From: Bog-756 sp963718405
Lineage (GTDB): Bacteria; Actinomycetota; Acidimicrobiia; Acidimicrobiales; RAAP-2
NCBI GenBank assembly: GCA_963718405.1
Contig: CAVQYZ010000005.1
Coordinates: 62,001-126,000 of the forward strand
Length of the DNA: 64,000 bases
Direction of reading: 5' to 3'
The position numbers and the translations under genes are program-made. Under the pieces are notes generated by a model. The model searched no databases. It saw nothing but the letters and a program-made list of their open reading frames with translations, and was not told the origin of the DNA. Position 1 is the stretch's first letter, and every line of letters starts with the position of its first letter. Shown piece by piece: positions 1 to 7,732 of this stretch.

Positions 1-1
1 A

Positions 2-384
2 CCGGATGGCAGCCCACAAAGCAGCGTCATGTGGTTCGCGTGGGATGGCCAACGGGCTCGCTTCTCCCACACCAGCAATCGACAGAAGTACCGGAACCTC
101 TTGGCCGATGGACGGGTGTCGTTTCATGTCCAGGACCCTGACAATGCCTATCGAACTCTGGAGGTCCGAGGTCGAGTCGAATCAATGGACCCCGATCCGG
201 AGCTGCCTTTTACCGCAGTCTCCAACGTCGCTACGGCTCCGAAGGCGTGCCCGTACTTGACGCTGAAGTTCGTGTCGTTATCGTCGTTGAGCCCACGAAC
301 TTCGTATCCGTCTTCGGTGGACTGACTGAGCCAGAGACTGAAGCGGTCACTGCGTTGCTGCAACAGCTCGAAGAGGGTGGATGA
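2..384 (+). pseudogene. PPOX-class (F420/FMN) oxidoreductase, 5'-truncated and frameshifted
   Basis: The window opens inside this gene. The visible start PDGSPQSSVMWFAWDGQ, then FSHTSNRQKYRNL and a stretch ending LEVRGRVE, are typical of the pyridoxamine-phosphate-oxidase-like split barrel that binds F420 or flavin. The frame breaks near 207. The first part reads to DPEL, and the rest continues one base off as FYRSLQRRYGSEGVPVLDAE and on to VEPTNFVSVFGG and a TGA. Joined, the two parts make a normal C-terminal half, so either the gene is freshly broken or one base is missing. Substrate unknown. Confidence 0.7.
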
Positions 385-487
385 TCCTGGGGTGGCAGGT
401 GCATAGGTCTCGCCGTGAGTCACTGTCCGGCGCTTAGGGGCAGGGACCCAATCGGAGCCCGCTCGACCACGTAGCAAAACTGAAGGT

Positions 488-685
488 ATGAGTCGGGCCT
501 CGGCAGTGGACGCCACGACGGCAGCTTCAATCCTCACAGAAGTGACCGGATCGCCCTTTCACCACGGCCGCCAGCTGACCGGTGGAGTAACCGGGGCACA
601 CCAGTTCCTCGGACCCGACGGAAGCATGAAGGTGGTGAAGTGGGACACGACCTCCGATGGTCGTGCTTTTCGTAGCGAAGCTCTT
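488..685 (+). pseudogene. aminoglycoside-phosphotransferase-like N-terminal fragment
   Basis: The first 66 codons (ILTEVTGSPFHHGRQL, then a G-rich turn, then MKVVKWDTTSDGRAFRSEAL) resemble the N-lobe of APH/choline-kinase-like phosphotransferases: a glycine-rich loop followed by the KVVKW lysine strand. After about 685 the similarity stops and the remaining frame is low-complexity. The sequence there switches into transposase remnant on the other strand, so the gene was probably cut by an insertion. No catalytic loop is present, so this is a non-functional remnant. The family call rests on a short stretch. Confidence 0.45.
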
Positions 686-963
686 GATCAAGACCCTGGA
701 CCCTTCGAGCCAACGACGACAGCGATGCCTTGGTCGCCGCCGTCACCGGACCGGGCGATCGGGTGGAACGCAGCTTGGCTGCCTCGGTGACGAGCACGTT
801 GACCACGAGACCCTTCAGGCGGGAATGGAGCTGGTCAGGGGCGGTAATTCCAAGATGGCGCATCTGGACGATGGCCTTGACTCGGTGCCTGGCGGGCCGA
901 GCGTTTGGCCACCACGAGAACACGGATGGCTTCGACGGGACCTTGTTCAGGAATCCGCAGAAT
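678..963 (-). mobile_element. IS110-family transposase remnant
   Basis: Read on the minus strand, this gives GPVEAIRVLVVAKRSARQA, then after a frame break near 895 RVKAIVQMRHLGITAPDQL, a leucine-rich stretch with AAKLRSTRSP, and TAATKASLSSLARRV. This order matches the middle of IS110-type (DEDD) transposases between the N-terminal RuvC-like part and the C-terminal transposase_20 part. Both ends are missing: the N-terminal catalytic region is absent and the C-terminal side stops at the junction with the phosphotransferase fragment. No terminal repeats are visible, as expected for IS110. It is a decayed insertion that cannot move by itself. Confidence 0.6.
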
Positions 964-1267
964 GTAGGCCCTTCATCTACTGTGCCAGGATCGGCGTGGA
1001 TGCTCGGGGCAGAAGGAAAGACGCCCGGTTACGCGTTGCCGGGGTGTTGATCGAGAGCAGGTCTTCCATCCTGTTCAGATGGACTCACCCAACCGGTGGT
1101 GTGGGTCACCCGACCCAACGACCAGTCGAAGAGGCCTAACCTCGGGACATGGCTCGGCGATCGATCATGGCTTCCTGCATCGTGGGTGGCCTGACACCGG
1201 GAGCACTTGAAAGCAGAATCGGTTCAGATTTGCCTAACAATCTGGACGCTCAAACTAGGAGGTTGAG

Positions 1268-1666
1268 ATGACCGACGTGTACGACCAGGGTCAACCCGAG
1301 GAACCCGAGCAGTCCAAATGGAGCGTCTCGGAATGGCACGGCAAGATGCTCATCGACTCCGACGGCGAGAAGATCGGCAAGCTGCAGGATGTTTACGTCG
1401 ATGTCGAAACTGATGTGCCCCAGTTCGCTACGGTCAAAGAGGGCTTCATCGGTCGTCACCTGACATTCGTGCCGCTGGGTAGCGTTCAGATCCGTCCCGA
1501 TGATCTTCAGGTCCAGGTGACCAAGGAGCGGGTTCGAACGGCTCCCGACATCGAGATGCACGGTGAGGAGCTTTCCCAGGCGGACGAGTCCAGGCTCTAT
1601 CACCATTTTGAGATGAACTACACGCCAATCGACACAGAAAGCGGACGCCGCCTAGCTCGGCGATGA
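1268..1666 (+). CDS. PRC-barrel domain protein
   Basis: A 132-residue soluble protein. After an acidic N-terminal tail, residues about 20-95 (WHGKMLIDSDGEKIGKLQDV, YVDVETDVPQFATVKEGF, then a GRHLTFVPL strand) form a PRC-barrel, the small beta-barrel found in RimM, photosynthetic reaction-centre H subunit and many actinobacterial stress proteins. The rest is charged, with a helical tail. AGGAGG lies 6 bases before the ATG. No signal peptide or membrane segment is visible. It stands alone, between decayed DNA and a convergent regulator-like gene. Exact role unknown; family members are often linked to stress or surface adaptation. Confidence 0.85.
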   Translation: MTDVYDQGQPEEPEQSKWSVSEWHGKMLIDSDGEKIGKLQDVYVDVETDVPQFATVKEGFIGRHLTFVPLGSVQIRPDDLQVQVTKERVRTAPDIEMHGEELSQADESRLYHHFEMNYTPIDTESGRRLARR

Positions 1667-1766
1667 TCCTCTCGACTGGTCATCAAGGTGCCGGTCGAGG
1701 GCAGGCAAATAAGCGCCATCCACCCGGCGTTCAGGGTCACCCTTACGAGCCACGGGCAAGGTTCAG

Positions 1767-2834
1767 TCACGTCTCTGGGCCACGGATCCGGCGTGCGACC
1801 TGATCTTCTGCCTGTCGCAGTAAACCTCCATGGGCGACCCAGAATCCTGTCGGTTCACTGCCTTCCCATAGGCGATCTGCAGTTGCCTGGGTCTCGGGCC
1901 ACGGTTCCGTGGTTGCCCATACGAGATCAATCCACGTCGAAATTGGCCTCTCGGGTTCGATCTCGCCAGATTCAACTCCTTCGATCCAACTTGGTTCCAC
2001 TCCCATGCGCAGAGCGAGGTCATCCGCCGAGATTCCTGCTGCGATTCTTCGGTCCCGCAGGCCCGATCCATCCTCCATTCTCTGCTGCCGCCTTTCTCCT
2101 TCTGCAAATGCACGGCGGCTGGCACGACGAGATTCTGCCGCCTGACGCGTGCCCTCGACGCCAGCCCGCTGATCGTGTTCGTCGAAGATTGCCATGGGAT
2201 CTTCGATCTCGGGTGGAGGTCCTTCTCCAGCCCAGAGCGGCGGGCCCTCCTCCTCAATCCGGACGTAGATTCGACTTGATCGACCTCGCCACGAGCGCAC
2301 CGCTTCAAGGGCATCGGAAAAGAAATTGACTTCGGTGAATTCGAGATCGCCATCTCCGTACTCCAGGTAACCAAACCAACTTGGAGGAAAGTTTTCCGAG
2401 CCCTCGTCGTGGAAGGGGTCCCAGTCAAGTGCGATGTAGACGGCCGCATCCGCGTGTTTCGAAACATATTCAGGAGACGATGCGTCGGCAGGCGGATCAT
2501 CTTCAGATTCGACCGTCAACTCGAACGCCCAGGAGTCAGCTGCCGGCTCGTCTTCTGTTGATTCACAGGCCACGCCGGGCCCGTAGCCAACCAATCGGGA
2601 GGCGAATATGCCGGCCCTGTCAAAAACAGCTCGATGCCAATCGAGCGCCACCAAGCGGCCCCGCATCGGGACAGCCACCGGCCCACCACCTTCGCCGCCG
2701 GAGTAGTCGTGACGTTGCTCGTGGAGGCGATTGTGCGAACTAAAGACATTGAGTTCGATCTCCTGGCCCACCGAGCGCTGATCTCCACAGCACTGGTGCT
2801 CCCAACTATCTAGCCAGATCCGAAACTTCGCCAC
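1767..2834 (-). CDS. DUF6578-like N-terminal domain with C-terminal XRE-type HTH
   Basis: The N-terminal part (KFRIWLDSWEHQCCGDQRSV, then EIELNVF) resembles the DUF6578 family of actinobacterial proteins of unknown function. The middle is acidic and mentions no known motif. The last 90 residues contain LRDRRIAAGISADDLALRMG, then VEPSWIEGVESGEIEPERP, a helix-turn-helix of the XRE/Cro type placed C-terminally. The GTG at 2834 is chosen because GGGGGAGGG lies just upstream and the DUF homology starts there; an ATG 36 codons earlier is possible. The combination suggests a regulator with a sensing N-terminus, but that is inference. Confidence 0.6.
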   Translation of the reverse strand: MAKFRIWLDSWEHQCCGDQRSVGQEIELNVFSSHNRLHEQRHDYSGGEGGGPVAVPMRGRLVALDWHRAVFDRAGIFASRLVGYGPGVACESTEDEPAADSWAFELTVESEDDPPADASSPEYVSKHADAAVYIALDWDPFHDEGSENFPPSWFGYLEYGDGDLEFTEVNFFSDALEAVRSWRGRSSRIYVRIEEEGPPLWAGEGPPPEIEDPMAIFDEHDQRAGVEGTRQAAESRRASRRAFAEGERRQQRMEDGSGLRDRRIAAGISADDLALRMGVEPSWIEGVESGEIEPERPISTWIDLVWATTEPWPETQATADRLWEGSEPTGFWVAHGGLLRQAEDQVARRIRGPET

Positions 2835-3028
2835 AGCCACACCCTCCCCCGGGGGAAGCGATCCGTCAATAGATATACCCATCGACCCCGATTGTCCGGT
2901 TGGTGGAACCCGGAGCTGTTTCTCTGCTAGTGGTTGGGGCACCCACTGCTGAAAGCCGGTGGCGTCGAGCTATGGGCCTACTAGCGGTGGCGATCTACGA
3001 GGCCTCGATCGTGGTCGGAGAGCACCCG

Positions 3029-3166
3029 ATGACCTCGACTCACATAGCCGGACTGAGTGCCTGGGGATTTTTCGCCCTGGCCGCCGTTGTCATCGCCTCG
3101 ATACTTGGGTTTGTCGCGTGGCGACGAGGGCGGCAGCGCATAGCCACCCCTGGCGGAGCCGAATAA
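3029..3166 (+). CDS. small single-span membrane protein
   Basis: A predicted 45-residue protein. Residues about 10-32 (WGFFALAAVVIASILGFVAW) form one hydrophobic helix, followed by a positive RRGRQR stretch, the usual pattern for an inner-membrane anchor with a cytoplasmic tail. GGAG lies 8 bases before the ATG. Longer versions starting at 2900 or 2972 share the frame. No family is recognised. It lies upstream of the frameshifted methyltransferase on the same strand. Confidence 0.45.
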   Translation: MTSTHIAGLSAWGFFALAAVVIASILGFVAWRRGRQRIATPGGAE

Positions 3167-3208
3167 GAGCCTCCCTCCCGGTGTTCCAGGGCAGGCTTCG
3201 GCCTTGCG

Positions 3209-3917
3209 GTGCAGACTTGTTCGGTGGACGACGACGCCCTCCTGGCCGATCAGCGGGCCTACTACCGAGCACGCGCTACGGAGTACGACGAGTGGTGGCA
3301 GCGGCGTGGGCGCTTCGACCGGGGCTCGGAGATGTCCGAAGAGTGGGACCGACAAGTGTCGCTGGTCGCCGCTGCGCTCAGGACCTTCGGTGCGGCATGG
3401 CGAGGTCCTGGAACTCGCCGGGGGCACCGGCTGGTGGACCCAGCGACTCGCCGCAACCGCCGATCGGCTCACCGTTGTCGACTCATCGCCCGAGACCCTA
3501 GACCTCAACCGCAACCGAGTCGGGCGGTCGGATGTCGACTATGTCGTTGCGGACCTCTTCTCCTGGCAACCGCAGCGCACCTACGACGTCGTCTTCTTCT
3601 CCTTCTGGCTCTCCCACGTGCCAAGGAAGCGCTTCTCGGCGTTCTGGTCGTTGGTGCGGACCTGCCTCGCTCCGTCGGGGCGCGTTTTTGTTGTCGACAA
3701 TCGGGACCCGGACCAAAGAGGCGAGTTACAGGACGCCTACGTGATGCGGGCAGGACCGGATCTTGATCTGCGCCGCCTTCACGACGGAAGCCAGTTCCAG
3801 GTCGTGGAGGTCTTCTACGAACCCGACGAACTGCGGTCACTCCTGGACCAAGAGGGTTGGACGGCGAAGATCGGTGCAACGCCCTGGTTCGTCTTCGGGG
3901 AGGCGCAACCGCGCTGA
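3209..3917 (+). CDS. class I SAM-dependent methyltransferase (frameshifted)
   Basis: The first part, read from about 3209 or from a GTG at 3224, gives LLADQRAYYRARATEYDEWW and QVSLVAAAL. One base off, after about 3395, comes HGEVLELAGGTGWWTQRLA (motif I, SAM-binding GGTG), LTVVDSSPETL (acidic motif II residue) and YDVVFFSFWLSHVP (motif IV). The YYRARATEYDEWW start and LELAGGTG core mark a family of small-molecule methyltransferases common in actinobacteria. A single-base change would restore about 235 residues, so this is either a recent pseudogene or a sequence error. Substrate unknown. Confidence 0.65.
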
Positions 3918-3944
3918 GGGCACTCGACCACGTCGTGCGGGTAT

Positions 3945-3962
3945 CCTCGAAGTGCCGGTAGG
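3945..3962. repeat. 18-bp direct repeat, left copy
   Basis: The sequence CCTCGAAGTGCCGGTAGG occurs here and again, identical, at 5696-5713. The bases before it are also partly shared (GGGTATCC against GGGTGCCC with the repeat). The two copies bracket the hypothetical protein, MazF-like toxin and AbrB/PIN pair. Confidence 0.6.
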
Positions 3963-3992
3963 CCACGGTCAACAACCGCCGCCGAGCCGGCG

Positions 3993-4388
3993 TTAGGTGG
4001 CGGGAGCACGTATGGACTCAATTGGCCGGTTGGATGACCAGACCAGTGCTTGCCAATGGGATTTTCGGATCCCCGTCCTCCTCACAGCAGATGCGTGCAG
4101 GCCGTCATGTCCAGCTGGGCGTTGACAGGTAACTGGATAGCGCAGGACAGATGGCGGGGCGTACATGTTCCCGTATTCAACTTCGAATATGGCCCGGTCG
4201 CCGCACCGGCGTTGACCTTCGGCCGCCAGCTCCAGAGGACCGTCGGTCTTTTGCCAGAACGCTCGTGGAAGGCTCCAATGCTCGGGGTAATGAGGAGCCG
4301 TTCGGTCGAGGTACTGCCTTGCGTGAGCCATCGATGCGTCGATTGACCGCAGCTTCTCCCTGTAAGCCTCTTCGGACTCGTCGACCAC
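3993..4388 (-). CDS. hypothetical protein with C-x-GH-x-H motif
   Basis: A 131-residue protein I cannot assign to a family. It starts with a charged helical stretch (SEEAYREKLRSIDASMAHA). Residues about 58-100 hold RRCGDRAIF and a second part with VTCQRPAGHDGLHAS. The Cys and the GHxGxH pattern recur in small actinobacterial proteins and could bind a metal, but this is inference. There is no signal peptide or membrane span. The start is a GTG with a weak ribosome site. It lies inside the region bracketed by the 18-bp direct repeats, next to toxin genes. Confidence 0.5.
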   Translation of the reverse strand: MVDESEEAYREKLRSIDASMAHARQYLDRTAPHYPEHWSLPRAFWQKTDGPLELAAEGQRRCGDRAIFEVEYGNMYAPPSVLRYPVTCQRPAGHDGLHASAVRRTGIRKSHWQALVWSSNRPIESIRAPAT

Positions 4389-4556
4389 GGTCTGACACTA
4401 CGCCGCCGTGTACGGTCCTAGCCGCTGATATCCGGCGTTTACGGACACATTGGTGGACTTTGAGGCGCTCTGGCTCCTGAACCACAAAGTCGATGACCAC
4501 CTTCTCCCAGCACTCGTACACGGGAGACTTTGGCAGTTGCGCCATAGAATCGTGCA

Positions 4557-4904
4557 GTGGCCTCGACTCTCCGCACCGACAAGGCTGTTAATCGAGGTGA
4601 TATCTGGACGGTGGCTTTCGACGAACTCCGCCCAGTAGTTGTGCTTTCAGGGATCGACAGCGGCGATCTTCGGTGCGTGGTCGCCGTCGAGCCAGCCAAC
4701 GAAGACATCACAGGGTTGGCCGTGGAAGTTGATCTTGGGCTGCTGGGGCGCGTCGTTCGAGTAGCACTGCCCAGACAAGGACGGATCAACTGCACGTGGA
4801 TTCTCACCTTGTCGCAAGACGCTCTGGTTGAGAAGGTGGGGGCGTTGGGTTCCGCCAAGCTAAATGAAGTCGAGAATCTGATCCTGATGAGCGAACAGAT
4901 GTGA
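4557..4904 (+). CDS. MazF/PemK-family toxin (endoribonuclease-like)
   Basis: A 115-residue protein. VNRGDIWTVAFDELRPVVVL is the classic MazF/PemK start, and it is followed by the strand CVVAVEPANEDITGLAVEVD, RVVRVALPRQGRINCTWILTL and the C-terminal helix KLNEVENLILMSEQM. These proteins are usually sequence-specific mRNA interferases held by an antitoxin. No antitoxin gene lies directly before or after it on the same strand, which is unusual, although an AbrB-type antitoxin sits 0.5 kb away with its own PIN toxin. A GTG start is used; no strong Shine-Dalgarno is visible. Confidence 0.8.
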   Translation: MASTLRTDKAVNRGDIWTVAFDELRPVVVLSGIDSGDLRCVVAVEPANEDITGLAVEVDLGLLGRVVRVALPRQGRINCTWILTLSQDALVEKVGALGSAKLNEVENLILMSEQM

Positions 4905-4956
4905 ATGTGAGCGTTGTAGCTCGGGAGAGACGTAGCCACTGACCCACAGCCGGTGG

Positions 4957-5391
4957 TCAGGGCGACCAGGTATGTCCCGTGCTGTCCGGCAAAGCAACGA
5001 CGGCGATTCCCTCCTCCTGGCACATGTCGAGAAGGTGCGGGTCAGCTGAGGCAAGCTGAGCGCTCGTCACTTGTGCTGACACGGCCGCAACGCAGTCGGC
5101 GAGGCTCACGGCTCGGCTCTTGCGGTGGTAGTGACGGGCGCGGAGCAGGCCAGCCTGCGTAGCCACCCCAAGGTCGACCGAAATCGGAGGCGTCAGACTG
5201 AGCTGAGCCAGATCCAGCACCGCCTCGTCCTCGTCGGCTCCCAAGATTCGAACCAGATGATCGAGGACCTCGGAGACTCCCAGCGCGGTGAGCGCCACCT
5301 CCTCCTCAGACTCAACAAGATGCTGGACCAGCGGAGCGGCTGGTTCATCTCTGAACAGTGCCAGGACAGCGAAGGAATCGAGAACAATCAC
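4957..5391 (-). CDS. PIN-domain toxin, VapC-like
   Basis: A 144-residue PIN domain. MIVLDSFAVLALFRDEP gives the first acidic residue (D5), VSEVLDHLVRILG supplies the Glu of the second motif, and SLADCVAAVSAQ carries the third-motif Asp. ASADPHLLDMCQEEGI is the usual C-terminal element. Such proteins are Mg2+-dependent RNases, often cutting tRNA or rRNA. Its ATG overlaps the stop of the AbrB-type antitoxin gene by four bases, so the two are translationally coupled. It converges with the MazF-like gene. Confidence 0.85.
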   Translation of the reverse strand: MIVLDSFAVLALFRDEPAAPLVQHLVESEEEVALTALGVSEVLDHLVRILGADEDEAVLDLAQLSLTPPISVDLGVATQAGLLRARHYHRKSRAVSLADCVAAVSAQVTSAQLASADPHLLDMCQEEGIAVVALPDSTGHTWSP

Positions 5392-5630
5392 CGCCGGCGT
5401 TCTCGGGCCGACTCGTCAATCCTCGACTGCTGTCGGATTCGATCGCTGCTCACACCGCGTCGGTACTTCCCCCGGAGTTCGCTGACGGGCTCTTCGGGAA
5501 GGGGACGAAGCACCACGCGGTCGCCAAGATCGACAACTACAACTCGATCAGCGTTCCATCGGGCCCGGGCCTCTGCTGGGATCGATACCTGCCCGTTGGA
5601 CGAGACTTTCATCACGTAGTTAGCCGTCAC
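5388..5630 (-). CDS. AbrB/SpoVT-family antitoxin
   Basis: An 80-residue protein. Residues 6-46 (VMKVSSNGQVSIPAEARARW, then a VVVVDLGDRVVLRPLP strand) form a swapped-hairpin AbrB/MazE DNA-binding domain. The charged tail (ELRGKYRRGVSSDRIRQQSR) probably wraps the toxin. It is the upstream partner of the PIN toxin, with a 4-base overlap. Autoregulation is expected: an AT-rich dyad lies just upstream of its start. Confidence 0.85.
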   Translation of the reverse strand: MTANYVMKVSSNGQVSIPAEARARWNADRVVVVDLGDRVVLRPLPEEPVSELRGKYRRGVSSDRIRQQSRIDESARERRR

Positions 5631-5648
5631 TGGATTTCCTCGGTCATT

Positions 5649-5670
5649 GTATGAATAGATATTCTCATAC
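5649..5670 (-). promoter_or_regulatory. dyad operator upstream of the antitoxin-toxin pair
   Basis: GTATGA and TCATAC form an inverted repeat separated by 10 AT-rich bases, about 20 bases upstream of the antitoxin start. The position and symmetry suit binding by the AbrB-type antitoxin. The AT-rich stretch continues to about 5680 and probably holds the promoter. Binding is inferred, not shown. Confidence 0.45.
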
Positions 5671-5695
5671 TATACTAGTTGGCCGTCAGGGGTGC

Positions 5696-5713
5696 CCTCG
5701 AAGTGCCGGTAGG
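5696..5713. repeat. 18-bp direct repeat, right copy
   Basis: Identical to 3945-3962, in the same orientation, 1.75 kb away. It lies just beyond the promoter of the antitoxin-toxin pair. The pair could mark the ends of a small acquired segment or be a dispersed repeat. Confidence 0.6.
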
Positions 5714-5873
5714 TGGCACTTTCACCCGTGGAATCGTATTACTGAGACGTACCGGGCCTTCTTGGAGGTCACGGACTTCCAACCAACAGATGAGCTGGTG
5801 CTTCAACACCACCGAACGTCACCCTCTCACCTGTACGTCATCCCGAACGTGGAAGTCGAACCGAACTCGCTCC

Positions 5874-5918
5874 GAGCCGCAGAGCCGCAGAGCCGCAGAG
5901 CCGCAGAGCCGCAGAGCC
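5874..5918. repeat. 8-bp tandem repeat, 5.6 copies
   Basis: Five full copies of GAGCCGCA plus five more bases, perfect, ending right at the stop codon of the acyl-CoA dehydrogenase gene. The 8-base period is not a multiple of three, so it is a slippage-prone non-coding repeat. No spacers are present, so this is not a CRISPR. Confidence 0.8.
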
Positions 5919-7069
5919 TACCCAAGCAACTGCTTGGCGATCACCACCCGCTGGATCTGGTTGGTGCCCTCGTAGATCTGGGTGATTTTGGCGTCGCGCA
6001 TGTAGCGCTCAACCGGAAAGTCCTTGGTATATCCGTATCCGCCGAGCAGTTGGACAGCGTCGGTGGTGACGGCCATGGCGGTGTCCGAAGCGAAGCATTT
6101 GGCCATGGCCCCGACCTTGGTGAGTTCGCCCTCGGGATCGCCACTGTCGATGAGCGAGCAGGCCCGGTAGATCAGAGTCCGCGCCGCCTCGTTCTTCATG
6201 GCCATGTCGGCCACCATGAATCGGAGTCCCTGGAGGTCGGCGATCGGCTTTCCGAACGCCTTGCGCTCCTTCATGTACCCCGAGGCGAAGTCGATGGCCG
6301 CCTGGGCGATTCCCACGGCCTGGGCCCCGATGGTCGGCCGGCTGCGGTCGAGGGTGTGCATGGCAATGGTGAATCCCATACCTTCCTCACCCACCAGATT
6401 TCCGGCCGGTACCCGGACTTCGTCGAAGGAAACCGCAGCAGTCGGGCTGCCCCTGAGCCCCATCTTGTCTTCTTTGGGGGCGACCTCGACGCCCCAGTCC
6501 GCCTCGACCACGAAGCAGCTGATCCCCCGGCGTCCCGCCGCCGGGTCGGTCACTGCGAACACGGTGTAAATGTCCGAGATCCCGGCATTGGTGATCCAGT
6601 ACTTGGTTCCCGTGAGCAGGTAGTGATCGCCGTTCTTCACCGCTCGAGTCTTCATGGCGGCGACGTCGCTGCCGGCGTCGGCCTCCGACAGGCAGTAGCT
6701 GCCCTGGGCCTCCCCCGACGCCACCCGGGGCAGGTACCGACGTTTGAGCTCCTCGGTACCCCAGTTCATCACCGGCACCATGCTGAGCTTCGAGATCAGG
6801 ATGGCCAGGGCCGTGGAGGCACAGGCTCTGGCCAGCTCCTCGGCCATGATCGCCTGGGTGACCATGTCCGCCCCCGATCCTCCGTACTCGACCGGAATTC
6901 CCAAGGACGGAAGCTCCAGTTCGACGCAGGCGTCAAAGGACTTCTGGGGATAGGTGGCGTCCCGATCAGCCTCGGCGGCATTCGGCGCTACGCGATCATC
7001 GGCAAATTTACGGAGGGTGTCCCGGAACTCCCGCTGGGTCTCGGACAAGGCGAAATTGGAGGCATCCAT
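5918..7069 (-). CDS. acyl-CoA dehydrogenase
   Basis: A 383-residue FAD flavoprotein that oxidises acyl-CoA to 2-enoyl-CoA and passes electrons to ETF. Seen in order: the N-terminal helical domain (LSETQREFRDTLRKFADDRV), the beta domain with YCLSEADAGSDVAAMKTRA and YWITNAGISD, and the C-terminal helical domain with GYGYTKDFPVERYMRDAKI and IYEGTNQIQR, whose Glu is the usual catalytic base of short/medium-chain members. The ATG at 7069 is preferred because homology starts there and AAGG precedes it. etfAB lie at 53-55 kb and probably serve it. The exact acyl chain is unknown. Confidence 0.92.
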   Translation of the reverse strand: MDASNFALSETQREFRDTLRKFADDRVAPNAAEADRDATYPQKSFDACVELELPSLGIPVEYGGSGADMVTQAIMAEELARACASTALAILISKLSMVPVMNWGTEELKRRYLPRVASGEAQGSYCLSEADAGSDVAAMKTRAVKNGDHYLLTGTKYWITNAGISDIYTVFAVTDPAAGRRGISCFVVEADWGVEVAPKEDKMGLRGSPTAAVSFDEVRVPAGNLVGEEGMGFTIAMHTLDRSRPTIGAQAVGIAQAAIDFASGYMKERKAFGKPIADLQGLRFMVADMAMKNEAARTLIYRACSLIDSGDPEGELTKVGAMAKCFASDTAMAVTTDAVQLLGGYGYTKDFPVERYMRDAKITQIYEGTNQIQRVVIAKQLLG

Positions 7070-7169
7070 ACCCTTACGGTAGTCAGCCCCGGGGAGGACC
7101 TTTGTCCCTTGCGACCAGGCCTCTTGTGGCCAGACCCCCAAAGGTGACCAATTACCGCCTACGGACAAT

Positions 7170-7183
7170 AAATTGCCCAATTT
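7170..7183. promoter_or_regulatory. palindrome in a divergent intergenic region
   Basis: AAATTG-CC-CAATTT is a perfect 14-bp palindrome in AT-rich DNA between the acyl-CoA dehydrogenase gene and the divergent small protein gene. It could be an operator for a dimeric repressor acting on either promoter. No regulator gene lies beside it. Confidence 0.35.
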
Positions 7184-7228
7184 GGAAAATTTCAAGTACG
7201 CGCCCTGGTTGGCCGAAAGATAAACAAC

Positions 7229-7259
7229 TTGGCAATTCGACGGATCGCCGGGTTAATAT
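7229..7259 (+). promoter_or_regulatory. sigma-70-type promoter for the WW-ASDGKWYPPE protein
   Basis: TTGGCA (7229-7234) and TAATAT (7254-7259), 19 bases apart (18 if TTAATA is used), lie about 40 bases before the start at 7301. This is the clearest -35/-10 pair in this gap, which is otherwise AT-rich. Confidence 0.45.
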
Positions 7260-7300
7260 TCGGGCACTGCATTAACACGCAAAGTAGTGGAGGCTTCCCT

Positions 7301-7732
7301 ATGAGTGACAAAGCCGAGGGACCGGGCTGGTGGATCGCCAGCGATGGGAAGTGGTACCCCCCTGAACTACACCCGGCTGCCCGAGACGAGTCACAGCGCC
7401 CGAGCACGGAGCCGGCGCCACTGCCACAGCAGACCAAGGGGGCGGATAGTCCGTCAGCACCTCGATCGCAGGGACAGGAAAAGGGGACCCCGCAGGGTCG
7501 CCAGTTCCCCGATCTCTTCCAGAAAGCCCTGCAAGGCTCGCACCTGGCTGACAACGTGACCGTCAAATACGACGGCGATGACCAGCGCAACGTGCCCACC
7601 ACCATGACCACGAGACCGGGACCGCTGTCCGATACGACCAGCGGCGGCGGCGATCCGGTGGCCGCCGGCACAGCCGGCGTCACCTTCGGGGCGCCTACAA
7701 CCACCAAACGCAGGTGGCGCAAAGCCCGCTGA
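7301..7732 (+). CDS. hypothetical protein with GPGWW-ASDGKWYPPE motif
   Basis: A 143-residue protein. Residues 8-22 carry GPGWWIASDGKWYPPE, a short aromatic motif that I recognise as recurrent at protein ends in Acidimicrobiia and that is related to DUF2510-like tails. The rest is rich in Pro, Gln, Thr and Gly and looks disordered, apart from FPDLFQKALQGSHLADNVTV near residue 70. No signal peptide or membrane span is seen. GGAGG lies 9 bases before the ATG, and a good promoter is upstream, so the gene is probably real. Function unknown. Confidence 0.7.
   Translation: MSDKAEGPGWWIASDGKWYPPELHPAARDESQRPSTEPAPLPQQTKGADSPSAPRSQGQEKGTPQGRQFPDLFQKALQGSHLADNVTVKYDGDDQRNVPTTMTTRPGPLSDTTSGGGDPVAAGTAGVTFGAPTTTKRRWRKAR

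Noticed and set aside
4450..4638. 62-codon frame before the MazF-like gene as antitoxin
   Set aside because: It overlaps the toxin start in another frame, lacks any AbrB, RHH or HTH pattern, and has aromatic-rich composition.
5874..5918. Possible CRISPR-like array
   Set aside because: Repeat unit is 8 bases with no spacers; no cas genes in the window.
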